DNA of 64,000 bases from Bacteroidota bacterium (GTDB lineage Bacteria; Bacteroidota; Bacteroidia; Chitinophagales; Chitinophagaceae): assembly GCA_023424015.1 (NCBI GenBank), contig JAFAEM010000045.1, positions 45,117 through 109,116 of the forward strand, written 5' to 3'. The position numbers and the translations under genes are program-made. The notes under the pieces were generated by a model. That model was not told the DNA's origin. It saw nothing but the letters and a program-made list of their open reading frames with translations, and did no database searches. Positions 51,981-61,815 of the stretch are shown piece by piece (within the stretch, counting starts at the first letter, position 1; each line of letters starts with the position of its first letter).

Positions 51981-52319
51981 ATGAACCACATGTATTTTTT
52001 GCAGACTGCTCAGCCTGGTGGCGGAATGGGCGGCTTCCAGTTTATATTTTTAGGATTGATGATCCTTGTTTTCTGGCTGTTCTTTATTCGCCCACAGGCA
52101 AAAAGAGCCAAGAACCAAAAGAAGTTTATTGAAGAACTACAGAAAGGCGATAAGATCGTGACCATTGCCGGAATTCATGGCGTGATAAACAAGGTAAACG
52201 AAGACGGAACCCTTAGCATCGAGATAAATCCGGGAAGCTATCTGAAGATTGAAAAATCAGCGATCAGCATGGATTGGACAGCAGCCCTGAATAAACCTGC
52301 CACGGGGGAAAAGAAATAA
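51981..52319 (+). CDS. yajC: Preprotein translocase accessory protein YajC
   Basis: Inner-membrane partner of SecDF/SecYEG, 112 aa. One transmembrane helix (FIFLGLMILVFWLFFIRPQAKRAK) ends with the diagnostic FIRPQ motif. The following domain, GDKIVTIAGIHGVINKVNEDGTLSIEI, is the cytoplasmic YajC fold. secDF is encoded 2.9 kb away on the same strand. Confidence 0.95.
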   Translation: MNHMYFLQTAQPGGGMGGFQFIFLGLMILVFWLFFIRPQAKRAKNQKKFIEELQKGDKIVTIAGIHGVINKVNEDGTLSIEINPGSYLKIEKSAISMDWTAALNKPATGEKK

Positions 52320-52396
52320 AATTTGAACAACTAATAGTAAATTCCAGATTCCTTGCAGCATATAGTTGCAGGAATTTGGAATTTTTATTGTAATAT

Positions 52397-52999
52397 ATGT
52401 TAAGAGTTGGAATAACCGGCGGTATTGGCAGCGGCAAAAGTACAGTAGCCAGGATATTTGAAGTGCTGGGTATTCCTGTCTACTATGCAGACGCAGCAGC
52501 AAAGCGATTGATGAACGAAGATGAAGAGATAAAGAAGGCGATCATCGCGCAATTTGGTCCCGAGAGCTACAAAGATGGAAAACTTAATCGGGCTTATATC
52601 TCTCCGATTGTGTTCAACGATAGCACTCAGCTTGAAAAGTTGAATGCGATCACCCACCCCGCGACCATTCGTGATGCAAACGAGTGGATGCAAAAACAGA
52701 ACACAGCTTATACCATCAAAGAAGCGGCACTAATATTTGAAAGCGGATCAGTGGAATTCCTTGATCATGTGATCGGCGTGTATACGCCCCTGCCCCTTCG
52801 CGTACAACGTATCATGCAGCGTGATGGCATCACCCGCGAACAAGTAGCGCAGCGCATGGACCGGCAGCTCGACGAGAATATAAAAATGAAACTTTGCGAC
52901 TCTGTACTGGTTAACGACGAACAACAATTGCTCATTCCACAGGTACTTGCATTACATAGCAGGCTTATGAGTTTAGCCGGAGAGATGGGAAGGCAGTGA
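52397..52999 (+). CDS. coaE: Dephospho-CoA kinase
   Basis: Final step of coenzyme A synthesis: phosphorylates the 3'-OH of dephospho-CoA. The 200-aa protein has P-loop GITGGIGSGKST (about 5-16), YYADAAAKRLM (substrate Asp), and the lid region RVQRIMQRDGITREQVAQRMDRQ. Typical length. ATG at 52397. Confidence 0.95.
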   Translation: MLRVGITGGIGSGKSTVARIFEVLGIPVYYADAAAKRLMNEDEEIKKAIIAQFGPESYKDGKLNRAYISPIVFNDSTQLEKLNAITHPATIRDANEWMQKQNTAYTIKEAALIFESGSVEFLDHVIGVYTPLPLRVQRIMQRDGITREQVAQRMDRQLDENIKMKLCDSVLVNDEQQLLIPQVLALHSRLMSLAGEMGRQ

Positions 53000-53635
53000 G
53001 ATATGGTTTGTCACCGGTAAGATGGTAAGATAGTGAGATATCCATCAAAGTTCAGGATTAGGATGCCCATCCCGTCAAAATGGCTTTTGCATATCCGATG
53101 TGATTCAAACGATTCGTTGTTAATCTCTGACGATTGTGTTGAAAATATCATCGGTGAAAATGGACCTCGATAAAAAAATACTGCATAAAACGTCCCGATG
53201 GGACGTGGACGTCGTCGGGTCCGCTTTTTTCTACCCATAAAATCTCCCTACGGGAGAAAGTAGTTGCGATGTGAAGTTACATTGTAAAACGGGATTATAT
53301 TTTAAATAAAATATGGGTCTTCGTTTTGCGTCCCATCAGGACGCTTTATGGGTAGCAATAAATTTCGTTTTAAAGGTATCCGTCCCGTCAGGACGGTTTA
53401 TGCTGGTCCGAGTGCAATTGATAAAATATTTTGCGAAGCTGGCACCTTAAAAACAATCAATTACATGAGTAACTTAAACACATAGCCGGGAAGATGGGAA
53501 GGCGGTGAGATTTTTTTACAGACCACTCGCTTAAATATTTGAGTGTATCTGAATACTATAACATCGCTGACCAAATACTCAATACCTGCTTCCTGTCTTA
53601 CCGTCCCTATAGCTATCGGGATCCCGGCAAAAAAG
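53000..53635. repeat. Gene-free region with four GTCCC palindromic elements
   Basis: Four copies of a palindrome plus tail (CGTCCCRTCAGGACG + TTTATGGGTA-like): 53183-53206 and 53231-53257 on the minus strand, 53328-53356 and 53381-53406 on the plus strand. A separate CCCTATAGCTATCGGGA-type hairpin is at 53607-53623. No gene is seen between the convergent coaE and aminotransferase genes. Confidence 0.8.
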
Positions 53636-54826
53636 CTACTTCAGCTTTGCCAATGCCTCTTTAATCCTCACCCAAGCCCTCTCAATATTAGGCAGGCTAT
53701 TGGCAAATGAAAAGCGTACACACCTGGGTTCGCCAAAGGCATCACCCATCACCGACGAAACATGCGCGGTATTGAGCAGGTACATCGAAAGATCAGCGGC
53801 ATTCTTAATCGTAGTTTGCCCATCCAATTTTCCAAAATAATAACTCATATCCGGGAAGATATAAAACGCGCCTTCAGGCTCGGAACAAATAACACCGGGG
53901 ATATCTTTCACCAACTCCATCACGCGATTCTTACGTCGCGTAAATTCCCGGGTCATCTCCATCGAAGGTCTCAGGTCGGTTGTCAACGCTGTGACAGCCG
54001 CTTTTTGCGTGATCGAACATGTCGCGCTGGTAAACTGACCCTGTATCTTTTCGCAGGCCTTTGCGATCTCTTCATGTGCGGCAATATAACCAAGCCTCCA
54101 GCCGGTCATGGCAAATCCTTTACTCAAACCGTTAACGATGATCACACGATCCTTTAGGTCTGCGAATTGAGCGATGCTTTCATGCTTGCCCACAAAATTG
54201 ATATACTCGTAAATCTCATCAGCCAGGATAAACACATGCGGATGCTTCCGGAAAATATTAGCCAACGCTTCCAGCTCTGCTTTGCTGTACACCGCACCTG
54301 AAGGATTACAGGGCGAAGAGAACATAAACACTTTCGTCCTGTTGGTAATGGCTGACTCCAGTTGTTCGGGTGAGATCTTAAAACCGCTTTCCAGCGAGGT
54401 GCGCACTTCCACCACTTTTCCCCTGGCTATTTTTACAAGTTCGGAATAAGTAACCCAGTAAGGAGTTGGGATCACCACCTCATCGTCGTCGTCGACCAGC
54501 GCCAGCAATACATTGGCAAGGCTTTGTTTCGCACCGGTTGATGTAACAATGTTTGTTGGCTTATAATCGAGATTATTATCACGTTTCAATTTTGTACAAA
54601 CGGCTTCCCGCAGATCCAAAAACCCGGGTACCGGAGTATAGTGGCTCCAGTTATCATTAATTGCCTTTATGGCTGCATCTTTAATATGCTGCGGCGTATC
54701 GAAATCTGGCTCCCCCAGGCTAAGGTCAATAACATCCGCGCCGCTGGCCCGAAGTTCACGGCCCAGTTTTGCCATCTTAAGTGTTTCCGGTTCATTGAAG
54801 CGATCTAATAGCGATGATAACTGCAT
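53636..54826 (-). CDS. Class I/II pyridoxal-phosphate aminotransferase (aspartate aminotransferase-like)
   Basis: PLP enzyme of 396 aa, of the aspartate aminotransferase Ib type. Blocks: SGADVIDLSLGEPDFDTPQHIKDAA, STGAKQSLANVLLAL, FMFSSPCNPSGAVYS (cofactor Asn), ILADEIYEYINF (cofactor Asp/Tyr) and the PLP lysine in NGLSKGFAMTGWRLGY (about 238). Substrate arginine is in RCVRFSFANSLPNIERA. It probably moves amino groups between aspartate (or a related amino acid) and 2-oxoglutarate. Confidence 0.92.
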   Translation of the reverse strand: MQLSSLLDRFNEPETLKMAKLGRELRASGADVIDLSLGEPDFDTPQHIKDAAIKAINDNWSHYTPVPGFLDLREAVCTKLKRDNNLDYKPTNIVTSTGAKQSLANVLLALVDDDDEVVIPTPYWVTYSELVKIARGKVVEVRTSLESGFKISPEQLESAITNRTKVFMFSSPCNPSGAVYSKAELEALANIFRKHPHVFILADEIYEYINFVGKHESIAQFADLKDRVIIVNGLSKGFAMTGWRLGYIAAHEEIAKACEKIQGQFTSATCSITQKAAVTALTTDLRPSMEMTREFTRRKNRVMELVKDIPGVICSEPEGAFYIFPDMSYYFGKLDGQTTIKNAADLSMYLLNTAHVSSVMGDAFGEPRCVRFSFANSLPNIERAWVRIKEALAKLK

Positions 54827-55210
54827 GATTGAATGGTTTAAGAAATAAAACGGGAATCCTTTTTTGGCAAGCGGGGCAAATTTATGGAATAGAACAACTC
54901 GATATAAGTAATTGGGGATTAAGAAACAGAATTTTGCCGGCAGACTGGGTCATAAAGAAAATAAACCATTCCCGCCTGCGTTTTAAGGCCGTCACGGCAG
55001 GATTTGGGCACAAACCGGTGTATTTCTTTTTTTAATGTTTGTATAGCGTTCTGAATCAGCAAAAACGGCCTTAAAAAGAGTGTTACCCACCTCTTTCATT
55101 GTATACTTGAAAGCCCTATCTTTGCCGTCCTTAAAAAATTCTGTAAAGTCTTGCCCGGAATGCCTGACACATATCTGTAGAAAGACTATAAATGTAAATA
55201 TCCAAAACGT
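54827..55210. other. Divergent promoter region between aminotransferase and secDF
   Basis: Contains TAAATTTG on the minus strand (54884-54877), a likely -7 box for the aminotransferase, and TATCTTTG on the plus strand (55117-55124) about 87 bp before secDF, with TTG at 55099. No gene is supported. Confidence 0.6.
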
Positions 55211-58200
55211 ATGCAACTTAAAGGTTTGGTTCGCTTCTTTACTATTCTTTTGATCATCTACTCGGTTTACCAGCTTTCTTTTACCTGGTTTGTTCGCGGC
55301 CACGAAAAAAAGATGGAAGCACGTGCTGAAAGTTTTGTGAAAGTCAACTACCCCAGTGCGGCAGAGAAATTCCCGGCCGACAAAGATTCTCAGGCTGTGT
55401 ACCAGGAATACCTGGAAAGTATAAAAGCGGAGCGCTTGAGAAAACTGCTTGACAGTACAAAGGATGTTACCGTAACCTACGGTCCAACCGGCGCTATGAG
55501 TTACCAGAAAGCAAAAGAACAGGAGTTGAACCTCGGTCTCGACCTCCAGGGCGGGATGAACGTGACGCTAGAGGTGGAAATGACCGGCCTGTTAAAAACG
55601 CTGGCCAACAATTCCAAAGATCCTAACTTTTTAAAAGCGCTGGATAACGCCAATGTACGCAAAGCGAACAGCGATGCCAATTTCGTACGTTTATTCGCAG
55701 AAGAATATAAAAAGCTGGCCGGCGATAATAAACTTTCCGGTTTGTTTGCAGCAGCCAACAAAGACCTGATCAAGGTCGGCGACAGTGATAATAAAGTGAT
55801 CGGTGTATTGGATGGCCTTGCAAGAGACGCATTCGACAATACATTCCGTATCCTGAATACACGTATCGACCAGTTTGGCGTAGCGCAACCCAATATCAAC
55901 CCTGATCCTGAAAAAGGTATTATTTCAGTTGAACTTCCGGGTATCCAGGACAAGGAACGTGTCAGAAAACTCCTCCAGTCCTCAGCTAACCTCCAGTTTT
56001 GGGAGGTGTTTAACATTGCCGAGCTCACTTCTTCCATCACAAAAGCAGATGGTATTTTCTATACGATGATGGGTGGAAAGGCAAAGGCCGACACAGCGCT
56101 CAAACCTGTTGATACAACCAATCAACAGGCAGGTACTTCTACAGATACCTCAAAATCAGAGTCCGGCCTCGCAAAACTGGATGACGATGATACCAGCAGT
56201 GCAACTACTCCTGCGGTAGACGATGCCGCCGAAGCTCGTAAACATTTATATGGATTTATCCAATTTACGCAGGGTTACCAGGACGCTGGCAAAGTTCGTT
56301 TCCCGGCTGCTATCGGTTATGTAGCAGTCAGGGATAGCGCCCAGGTAAGAGAATATCTTGAAACACCTGCCATCCGCTCTTCCTTCCCTGCGCAAATGGT
56401 TTGGATGTATGGAAAGCCCGAGCGTACCACTGGAAATAAAGTAGCTGATTTCGTTCCATTATATGCAATAAAAACTTTTGGCCGCGATAAAGCGAAGATT
56501 GAAGGTGATGCGGTGGCAAATGCCAACCACGACTTTGATCAGAATGGTCGTCCTGAAGTAAACATGGTCATGACCAGCACAGGTACCAAAGCCTGGGCGA
56601 AAATGACAGGTGAAAACGTAGGTAAACCAATTGCCATCGTACTCGATAATATAGTATACTCTGCACCGCATGTAAACGGTGTGATCGATGGAGGTACTTC
56701 CCAGATCTCCGGCGGCTTCACAGTAGAGGAAGCCGAGGATCTTGCCAATATGCTTAAGATCGGTAAACTGCCCGCCCCTGCGAAGATCGTACAGGAACAA
56801 ACTGTTGGTCCGACTCTCGGAGCAGAAGCGATCAAAGGTGGTTTGTTATCATTTGGACTTTCTTTTGTCGTCATCTTTATCCTGATGCTGGTGTATTATA
56901 ATACCGCGGGATGGGTGGCGAATGTAGCGTTGATACTTAATCTGCTGTTCACGATCGGTGTGCTGGCAGGACTTGGAGCTACACTTACTGCACCCGGTAT
57001 CGCGGGTCTCGTACTTACTATCGGTATGGCTGTTGATACAAACGTATTGATCTATGAACGTATCAAAGAAGAACTGACAAGAGGTAAAAGTTATATCACA
57101 GCTGTGAATGACGGTTACCGACGTTCATTGCCACCGGTTCTGGATGGTCACATCACTACCCTGCTGACCGCAATCATCCTGTTTTATTTTGGATTGGGTC
57201 CGGTTAAAGGTTTTGCTACTACTCAGATCCTCGGTCTGTTGTTGTCACTTTTCTGTGGTATCCTGGTGAGCCGGTGGGTAACTGATATTTTCACCCGTAA
57301 AGGCAAAAGTCTGAAATACTTTACCGGCGTTTCCCGCAAGATCTTCCAGCATGCCAAATACAAATTTGTTGAGTTTCGCAAAACCGCCTACGTTATTTCA
57401 TTCGTCGTTTTAGCGTTAGGTATTGCCGCCTTCTTCAACGGCTTTGATTATGGTGTGGAATTCGACGGCGGGCGTAGTTATACCGTAAGGTTTGATAAAA
57501 ATATCAGCAAGGATGTAGAAAAGATCAGGGAAGAGCTGACAGTTGCTTTTGAAAATGAACATCCGGTGATCAAAACGGTGGGTGGTACCAGCACGCTGGA
57601 TATCACTACAGCTTACCTGATCAGGGATACAAGACCCGAAGCGGATTCGCTGGTGGAATATCGGTTGTTTGAGGGTCTTAAATCTTACCTTCCACAGGGA
57701 TATACCTTTGATAAGTTTACTACGGCAGATGAAAATTCGACCGCCGTGGGTAAGATCGGTTCCAAAAAAGTATTGCCTACGATTTCCGATGACCTCAAAA
57801 AAGGCGCCGTGAAAGCGACCGTATTCGCCTTGTTCGTGATCTTCCTTTATATATTTATCCGTTTCCGCGACTGGAGATATTCTTTAGGAACGATCGTGGC
57901 ACTGATGCACGACGTATTGGTAACATTGATCGTTTTCTCTTTTGCGAAAAGCATCGTTCCATTCCCACTTGAGATCGACCAGCATTTTATCGCGGCCATC
58001 CTGACTGTGATCGGCTTCTCGATGAACGATACCGTGGTTATCTTCGACCGTATCCGGGAAGATCGCAGGCTGTACCCGTCTGCACCGCTGGCACAGACTA
58101 TCAATCGTGCCATCAATGAAACCCTGAGCCGTACGATCATGACATCACTCACGGTATTCCTGACGATCCTGATCCTGTTCCTTGTAGGTGGAGAAGTGAC

Positions 58201-58366
58201 AAGAGGTTTTGCCTTTGCGATGCTTATCGGCGTTATTACCGGTATATATTCCTCAGTGTTTGTTGCAGCCCCTATCCTGCTGGACCTGGGTAGCGGCAAA
58301 TCGAAAGTGGCAAAAACTCAGGCTGATACTAAATCTTCTTCCAGGCCCGAGACCGTTAAAAGTTAA
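55211..58366 (+). CDS. secDF: Protein translocase subunit SecDF (fused)
   Basis: Proton-driven Sec accessory transporter, 1051 aa, with SecD and SecF fused as in Bacteroidota. SecD part: TM1 near residue 10-30, LGLDLQGGMNVTLEVE, NTRIDQFGVAQPNINPDPEKGIISVELPGIQDKERVRKLLQSSANLQFWEV, then IGMAVDTNVLIYERIKEEL in the membrane domain (~540-700). SecF part begins at about 715, with YGVEFDGGRSYTVRF and FSMNDTVVIFDRIREDRRL. A Thr/Ser/Asp-rich insert (~290-345) interrupts the SecD periplasmic domain. Confidence 0.96.
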   Translation: MQLKGLVRFFTILLIIYSVYQLSFTWFVRGHEKKMEARAESFVKVNYPSAAEKFPADKDSQAVYQEYLESIKAERLRKLLDSTKDVTVTYGPTGAMSYQKAKEQELNLGLDLQGGMNVTLEVEMTGLLKTLANNSKDPNFLKALDNANVRKANSDANFVRLFAEEYKKLAGDNKLSGLFAAANKDLIKVGDSDNKVIGVLDGLARDAFDNTFRILNTRIDQFGVAQPNINPDPEKGIISVELPGIQDKERVRKLLQSSANLQFWEVFNIAELTSSITKADGIFYTMMGGKAKADTALKPVDTTNQQAGTSTDTSKSESGLAKLDDDDTSSATTPAVDDAAEARKHLYGFIQFTQGYQDAGKVRFPAAIGYVAVRDSAQVREYLETPAIRSSFPAQMVWMYGKPERTTGNKVADFVPLYAIKTFGRDKAKIEGDAVANANHDFDQNGRPEVNMVMTSTGTKAWAKMTGENVGKPIAIVLDNIVYSAPHVNGVIDGGTSQISGGFTVEEAEDLANMLKIGKLPAPAKIVQEQTVGPTLGAEAIKGGLLSFGLSFVVIFILMLVYYNTAGWVANVALILNLLFTIGVLAGLGATLTAPGIAGLVLTIGMAVDTNVLIYERIKEELTRGKSYITAVNDGYRRSLPPVLDGHITTLLTAIILFYFGLGPVKGFATTQILGLLLSLFCGILVSRWVTDIFTRKGKSLKYFTGVSRKIFQHAKYKFVEFRKTAYVISFVVLALGIAAFFNGFDYGVEFDGGRSYTVRFDKNISKDVEKIREELTVAFENEHPVIKTVGGTSTLDITTAYLIRDTRPEADSLVEYRLFEGLKSYLPQGYTFDKFTTADENSTAVGKIGSKKVLPTISDDLKKGAVKATVFALFVIFLYIFIRFRDWRYSLGTIVALMHDVLVTLIVFSFAKSIVPFPLEIDQHFIAAILTVIGFSMNDTVVIFDRIREDRRLYPSAPLAQTINRAINETLSRTIMTSLTVFLTILILFLVGGEVTRGFAFAMLIGVITGIYSSVFVAAPILLDLGSGKSKVAKTQADTKSSSRPETVKS

Positions 58367-58383
58367 GAAATCGTCTAAATCAT

Positions 58384-58417
58384 AAAAAAAAGCTGCTCGG
58401 TAAGGGCAGCTTTTTTT
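58384..58417 (+). terminator. Intrinsic terminator after secDF
   Basis: AAAGCTGC/GCAGCTTT stem with a nine-base loop, flanked by seven As and seven Ts; it would also serve the convergent IscA-type gene. Confidence 0.92.
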
Positions 58418-58467
58418 ATGAAAAATATGAAAGGATAATGAGAAGGAGTAAATAACCCTTAATTGAT

Positions 58468-58809
58468 TTAAACAGCAAAACTGGTACCGCAGCCGCAGGT
58501 AGTGCTTGCATTCGGGTTATTAAAAGTAAAGCCACGGTTATTCAGGCCATCCTGCCAGTCAACCTGCATGCCCTGCAGGTAAAGTTCATGGGCTTTATTC
58601 ATAATACAGGTAATTCCTTCAATCTCGAATTCCAGGTCATTGTCCTGTTTGTGGTCGAACCCAAGTATATAGGTCATACCGGAGCACCCTCCGCCTTTTA
58701 CACCAAGTCTTAGCATCTGGCTTTTGTCAAATCCCTCTGCTCCGATCAGCCGTTTTATTTCACGGATGGCGCCAGTGGTAAGCGTAACCGGAGTTGTTAT
58801 TGTATTCAT
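58468..58809 (-). CDS. Iron-sulfur cluster assembly accessory protein (IscA/ErpA/HesB family)
   Basis: A-type Fe-S carrier of 113 aa from the ATG at 58809 (MNTITTPVTLTTGAIREIKRLI); an upstream in-frame extension is unsupported. The three conserved cysteines are in GGGCSGMTYILG (about residue 40) and TTCGCGTSF (C-terminus, CxC). It transfers Fe-S clusters to apoproteins. A -7 box TATTTTTG (58821-58814) lies very close to the ATG, implying a very short leader. Confidence 0.94.
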   Translation of the reverse strand: MNTITTPVTLTTGAIREIKRLIGAEGFDKSQMLRLGVKGGGCSGMTYILGFDHKQDNDLEFEIEGITCIMNKAHELYLQGMQVDWQDGLNNRGFTFNNPNASTTCGCGTSFAV

Positions 58810-58908
58810 AGTGCAAAAATACACAAATAACCCAAGTCCGTGGAACGCCACTAAGGACATTGGATTAAGAAGATATTAAATAAGTCATTCATCTTACCTG
58901 ATTAATAC

Positions 58909-58938
58909 TTGCAACTCCATCAAGCTTTGTTACTTTTG
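58909..58938 (+). promoter_or_regulatory. Promoter deciding the start of the following gene
   Basis: TTG (58909-58911), a 19-bp spacer and TACTTTTG (58931-58938) match the consensus. As it covers an in-frame TTG, the ATG at 58960 must be the real start. Confidence 0.75.
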
Positions 58939-58959
58939 TTCACCAAAATACATAGTCCT

Positions 58960-59472
58960 ATGGATCAATATATGATCACCCTTTTAATTGCTGTTATTGC
59001 CCTCCTTATTGCGCTGTATTGTTTTTACCAGGTAAACCGTTTGAGAAAAAAACCGGTCGCCACTAACGACAAAGATGATTTCAATACCCGCCCCCTGCAA
59101 TTGCAGGCTTACGAAAGACTCGTCTTACTGGCTGAACGTATAGCCATACCCAACCTGGTGAGTCGCACCAACCAGCCAGGATTAAGTGCCCGTGAAATGC
59201 ACCTTTTACTTTTGGAAAGTATCAAACAGGAATGTGACTACAACGCCACACAGCAGATCTATGTGAGTCCTGTTGCCTGGGAAGCGATCAGGAACCTGAA
59301 GGATCAAAACATGCTTATCATCAACCAGGTGGCGGCCACCCTCCCACCCGATGCCTCGGGTACGGAATTAAGCAAGATGCTACTGGATTTTGTCATCAAC
59401 CAAAAGAAAGGAGCTTTGCATAGCATTGTACTGGAAGCCATAAATTTTGAGGCAAAAAAGATCGTTAAGTAA
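58960..59472 (+). CDS. Membrane-anchored protein of unknown function
   Basis: Protein of 170 aa: an N-terminal transmembrane helix (MITLLIAVIALLIALYCFYQV) and a cytoplasmic helical domain with QAYERLVLLAERIAIPNLVSR, ECDYNATQQIYVSPVAWEAIRNLKDQN and the end LHSIVLEAINFEAKKIVK. It resembles conserved Bacteroidota proteins of unknown function found near mutase genes, but I recognise no named family. It precedes the acyl-CoA mutase gene by 57 bp on the same strand. Confidence 0.8.
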   Translation: MDQYMITLLIAVIALLIALYCFYQVNRLRKKPVATNDKDDFNTRPLQLQAYERLVLLAERIAIPNLVSRTNQPGLSAREMHLLLLESIKQECDYNATQQIYVSPVAWEAIRNLKDQNMLIINQVAATLPPDASGTELSKMLLDFVINQKKGALHSIVLEAINFEAKKIVK

Positions 59473-59529
59473 AGTCGTGTTGGCATAATTCGGTCGTAAA
59501 AATCAGGTTACTTGTAATATTTAGCGGAC

Positions 59530-61089
59530 ATGAGTGAAAACAAGAAATATACTGATGCCGGTATCGAGATCAAAACCGTCTACAACGCAGATGACTTACC
59601 AGCAGGTGTTGACGCGGAGTATCCGGGAAAATTTCCATACACACGCGGTGTACAGGCGGATATGTATCGTGGCCGTTTGTGGACGATGCGGCAATACGCC
59701 GGATTTTCCACAGCTGAAGAAAGCAACAGGCGGTATCATTATTTATTGAACCAGGGGGTAAGTGGCTTAAGCGTGGCTTTTGATCTACCGACACAGATCG
59801 GGTACGACAGCGATCATACGCTTGCGGAAGGTGAAGTAGGAAAAGTAGGCGTTGCCATCGATAGTATTACCGATATGCAAACCCTGTTTGATGGTATACA
59901 ACTGGAGAAAATATCCACTTCGATGACCATTAATGCCACCGGGTTTATTTTACTATCACTTTATGTAGCCATTGCCAAACAGCAAGGCGCTGATCTGAAG
60001 AAACTGGCTGGTACGATACAAAACGATATCCTGAAAGAATACGCGGCAAGGGGCACCTATATCTATCCCCCCAAGCCATCCATGCGAATCATCACCGATA
60101 TTTTTGAGTGGTGTTCTCATGTATTGCCAAAATGGAATACGATCTCAATTTCGGGTTACCACATTCGCGAAGCCGGTAGTACCGCCGTGCAGGAAATTGC
60201 TTTCACTCTTAGCAATGGTAAAGCCTATGTAAAAGCCGCGCTCGAAAAAGGACTCGATATAGATGTGTTTGGTAAACGGCTATCTTTCTTTTTCAACTCA
60301 CATAATAACCTGTTTGAAGAGGTGGCCAAATTTCGTGCGGCACGACGGGTCTGGGCCTCGATCATGAAAGAACTGGGTGCTACTGATCCCAGGGCGATGA
60401 TGTTGCGTTTTCATACTCAAACCGGGGGAAGCACCCTGACAGCGCAACAACCATTAAATAATATTTCCAGGGTTACTGTTCAAACGCTTGCGGCTGTGCT
60501 GGGAGGCACGCAATCGCTGCACACAAATGGTTATGATGAAGCGCTTAGTCTCCCAACAGAGGAAGCAGCCAGGATCGCCCTGCGCACGCAGCAGGTCATA
60601 GCCTTCGAAAGCGGCGCGCCCGATACCGTTGATCCACTGGCGGGATCGTATTACGTAGAGGCGTTGACAAAACAGATTGAAATCGCCACGATAGAACTGA
60701 TTGGCAAGATAGATAATATGGGTGGTAGCGTTTCGGCCATCGAACAGGGTTTTATCCAGGACGAGATAGCCCGAAGCGCTTATGAATACCAGCGACAGAT
60801 CGAAACAGGAGAAAAGATCATTGTCGGCATGAATAAGTTCCAAACCGAAACTGAAGAACCAGTACCTGGTTTTAAGATTGACGATTCTATACGCCAGGTG
60901 CAGATTGAAAAATTACAGGTACTCCGTAACAGCCGAAACAATGGCAAATGCGATAGTATCCTGCAATCCCTGAATGATGCAGCCAGTGGCGACGAGAATA
61001 TCATGCCTGTCGTGATCGAAGCAGTGGAGAATAAGTGCACGCTGGGTGAAATCGCCGATACATTGCGTGAAGTATATGGAGAATATTAA
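59530..61089 (+). CDS. Acyl-CoA mutase large subunit (methylmalonyl-CoA mutase family)
   Basis: Protein of 519 aa: the TIM-barrel substrate-binding half of a B12-dependent acyl-CoA mutase. Diagnostic blocks: FPYTRGVQADMYRGRLWTMRQYAGF, FDLPTQIGYDSDH, ISGYHIREAGSTAVQEIAF, and MLRFHTQTGGSTLTAQQPLNNISRVTVQTLAAVLGGTQSLHTNGYDEA. It lacks the C-terminal cobalamin-binding domain (no DxHxxG), which must come from a separate small subunit not in the window. At ~520 residues it could be a methylmalonyl-, isobutyryl- or related mutase. Confidence 0.93.
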   Translation: MSENKKYTDAGIEIKTVYNADDLPAGVDAEYPGKFPYTRGVQADMYRGRLWTMRQYAGFSTAEESNRRYHYLLNQGVSGLSVAFDLPTQIGYDSDHTLAEGEVGKVGVAIDSITDMQTLFDGIQLEKISTSMTINATGFILLSLYVAIAKQQGADLKKLAGTIQNDILKEYAARGTYIYPPKPSMRIITDIFEWCSHVLPKWNTISISGYHIREAGSTAVQEIAFTLSNGKAYVKAALEKGLDIDVFGKRLSFFFNSHNNLFEEVAKFRAARRVWASIMKELGATDPRAMMLRFHTQTGGSTLTAQQPLNNISRVTVQTLAAVLGGTQSLHTNGYDEALSLPTEEAARIALRTQQVIAFESGAPDTVDPLAGSYYVEALTKQIEIATIELIGKIDNMGGSVSAIEQGFIQDEIARSAYEYQRQIETGEKIIVGMNKFQTETEEPVPGFKIDDSIRQVQIEKLQVLRNSRNNGKCDSILQSLNDAASGDENIMPVVIEAVENKCTLGEIADTLREVYGEY

Positions 61090-61648
61090 TAATCTGCCAT
61101 TCAAGCCTTCACTTGTGAGCCAGGAAACAGATCTGGTTCAAATACTGGACCTGCAGAAGAAAAATCTCGCGATGTATATCAGCGAAGATGAAATTCGAAA
61201 CGAAGGATTTGTCACAATCTCCCACGATCTCGAAACCCTTCAAAAGATGCACCGTCTTGCACCGTCAGTGGTCATCAAAGTCGGCGACACCGTGATTGCC
61301 TATGCCCTGGCGATGCTGAAGGAATGCAGACAACTCATTCCTGATCTCGACCCGATGTTTTCTTTATTTGACACACTCCACTACAACAATAAACCTCTCA
61401 ATGACTATCGCTTTTATGTGATGGGACAGATTTGTATCGATAAAGCATATCGTGGACTTGGACTTGTAGAAAAACTATATACATTTCACAAACAACAATA
61501 CGCCCCGTTGTTTGATCTCATGGTAACCGAGATAGCTACCCGCAACAAGCGCTCCATGAGGGCGCATAAAAAAAACGGGTTTCAATCCATCCATATCTAT
61601 CGTGATCAGCTCGATGAATGGGCTGTTGTGGCCTGGGACTGGTCATGA
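61076..61648 (+). CDS. GNAT-like acetyltransferase overlapping the mutase gene
   Basis: Protein of 190 aa from the ATG at 61076, overlapping the end of the mutase gene by 14 bases, so probably translationally coupled. The acetyl-CoA-binding part is YRFYVMGQICIDKAYRGLGLVEKLYTFHKQQ (RGLGL loop), and the end ATRNKRSMRAHKKNGFQSIHIYRD is typical of GNATs. The substrate is unknown; the coupling hints at a function linked to the mutase or its CoA substrate. Confidence 0.85.
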   Translation: MENINNLPFKPSLVSQETDLVQILDLQKKNLAMYISEDEIRNEGFVTISHDLETLQKMHRLAPSVVIKVGDTVIAYALAMLKECRQLIPDLDPMFSLFDTLHYNNKPLNDYRFYVMGQICIDKAYRGLGLVEKLYTFHKQQYAPLFDLMVTEIATRNKRSMRAHKKNGFQSIHIYRDQLDEWAVVAWDWS

Positions 61649-61815
61649 ATAACACCAATGTTTCAACGCTGAAATGCCCTCCCAGACTAGGTTCTAAGTA
61701 TTTACACTTAGTTCAACTGTAGAAAAATGTCAACATTCTTACCCGCGTAATACGGCTGTTGCACATGTTTTAAACGGCATTTAACGGTGGCTTGTTATTT
61801 GTTTACATCTAAAAC

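Noticed and set aside
58909..58959. In-frame TTG start for the membrane-anchored protein
   Set aside because: The TTG coincides with the -33 element of a consensus promoter whose -7 box lies downstream of it.
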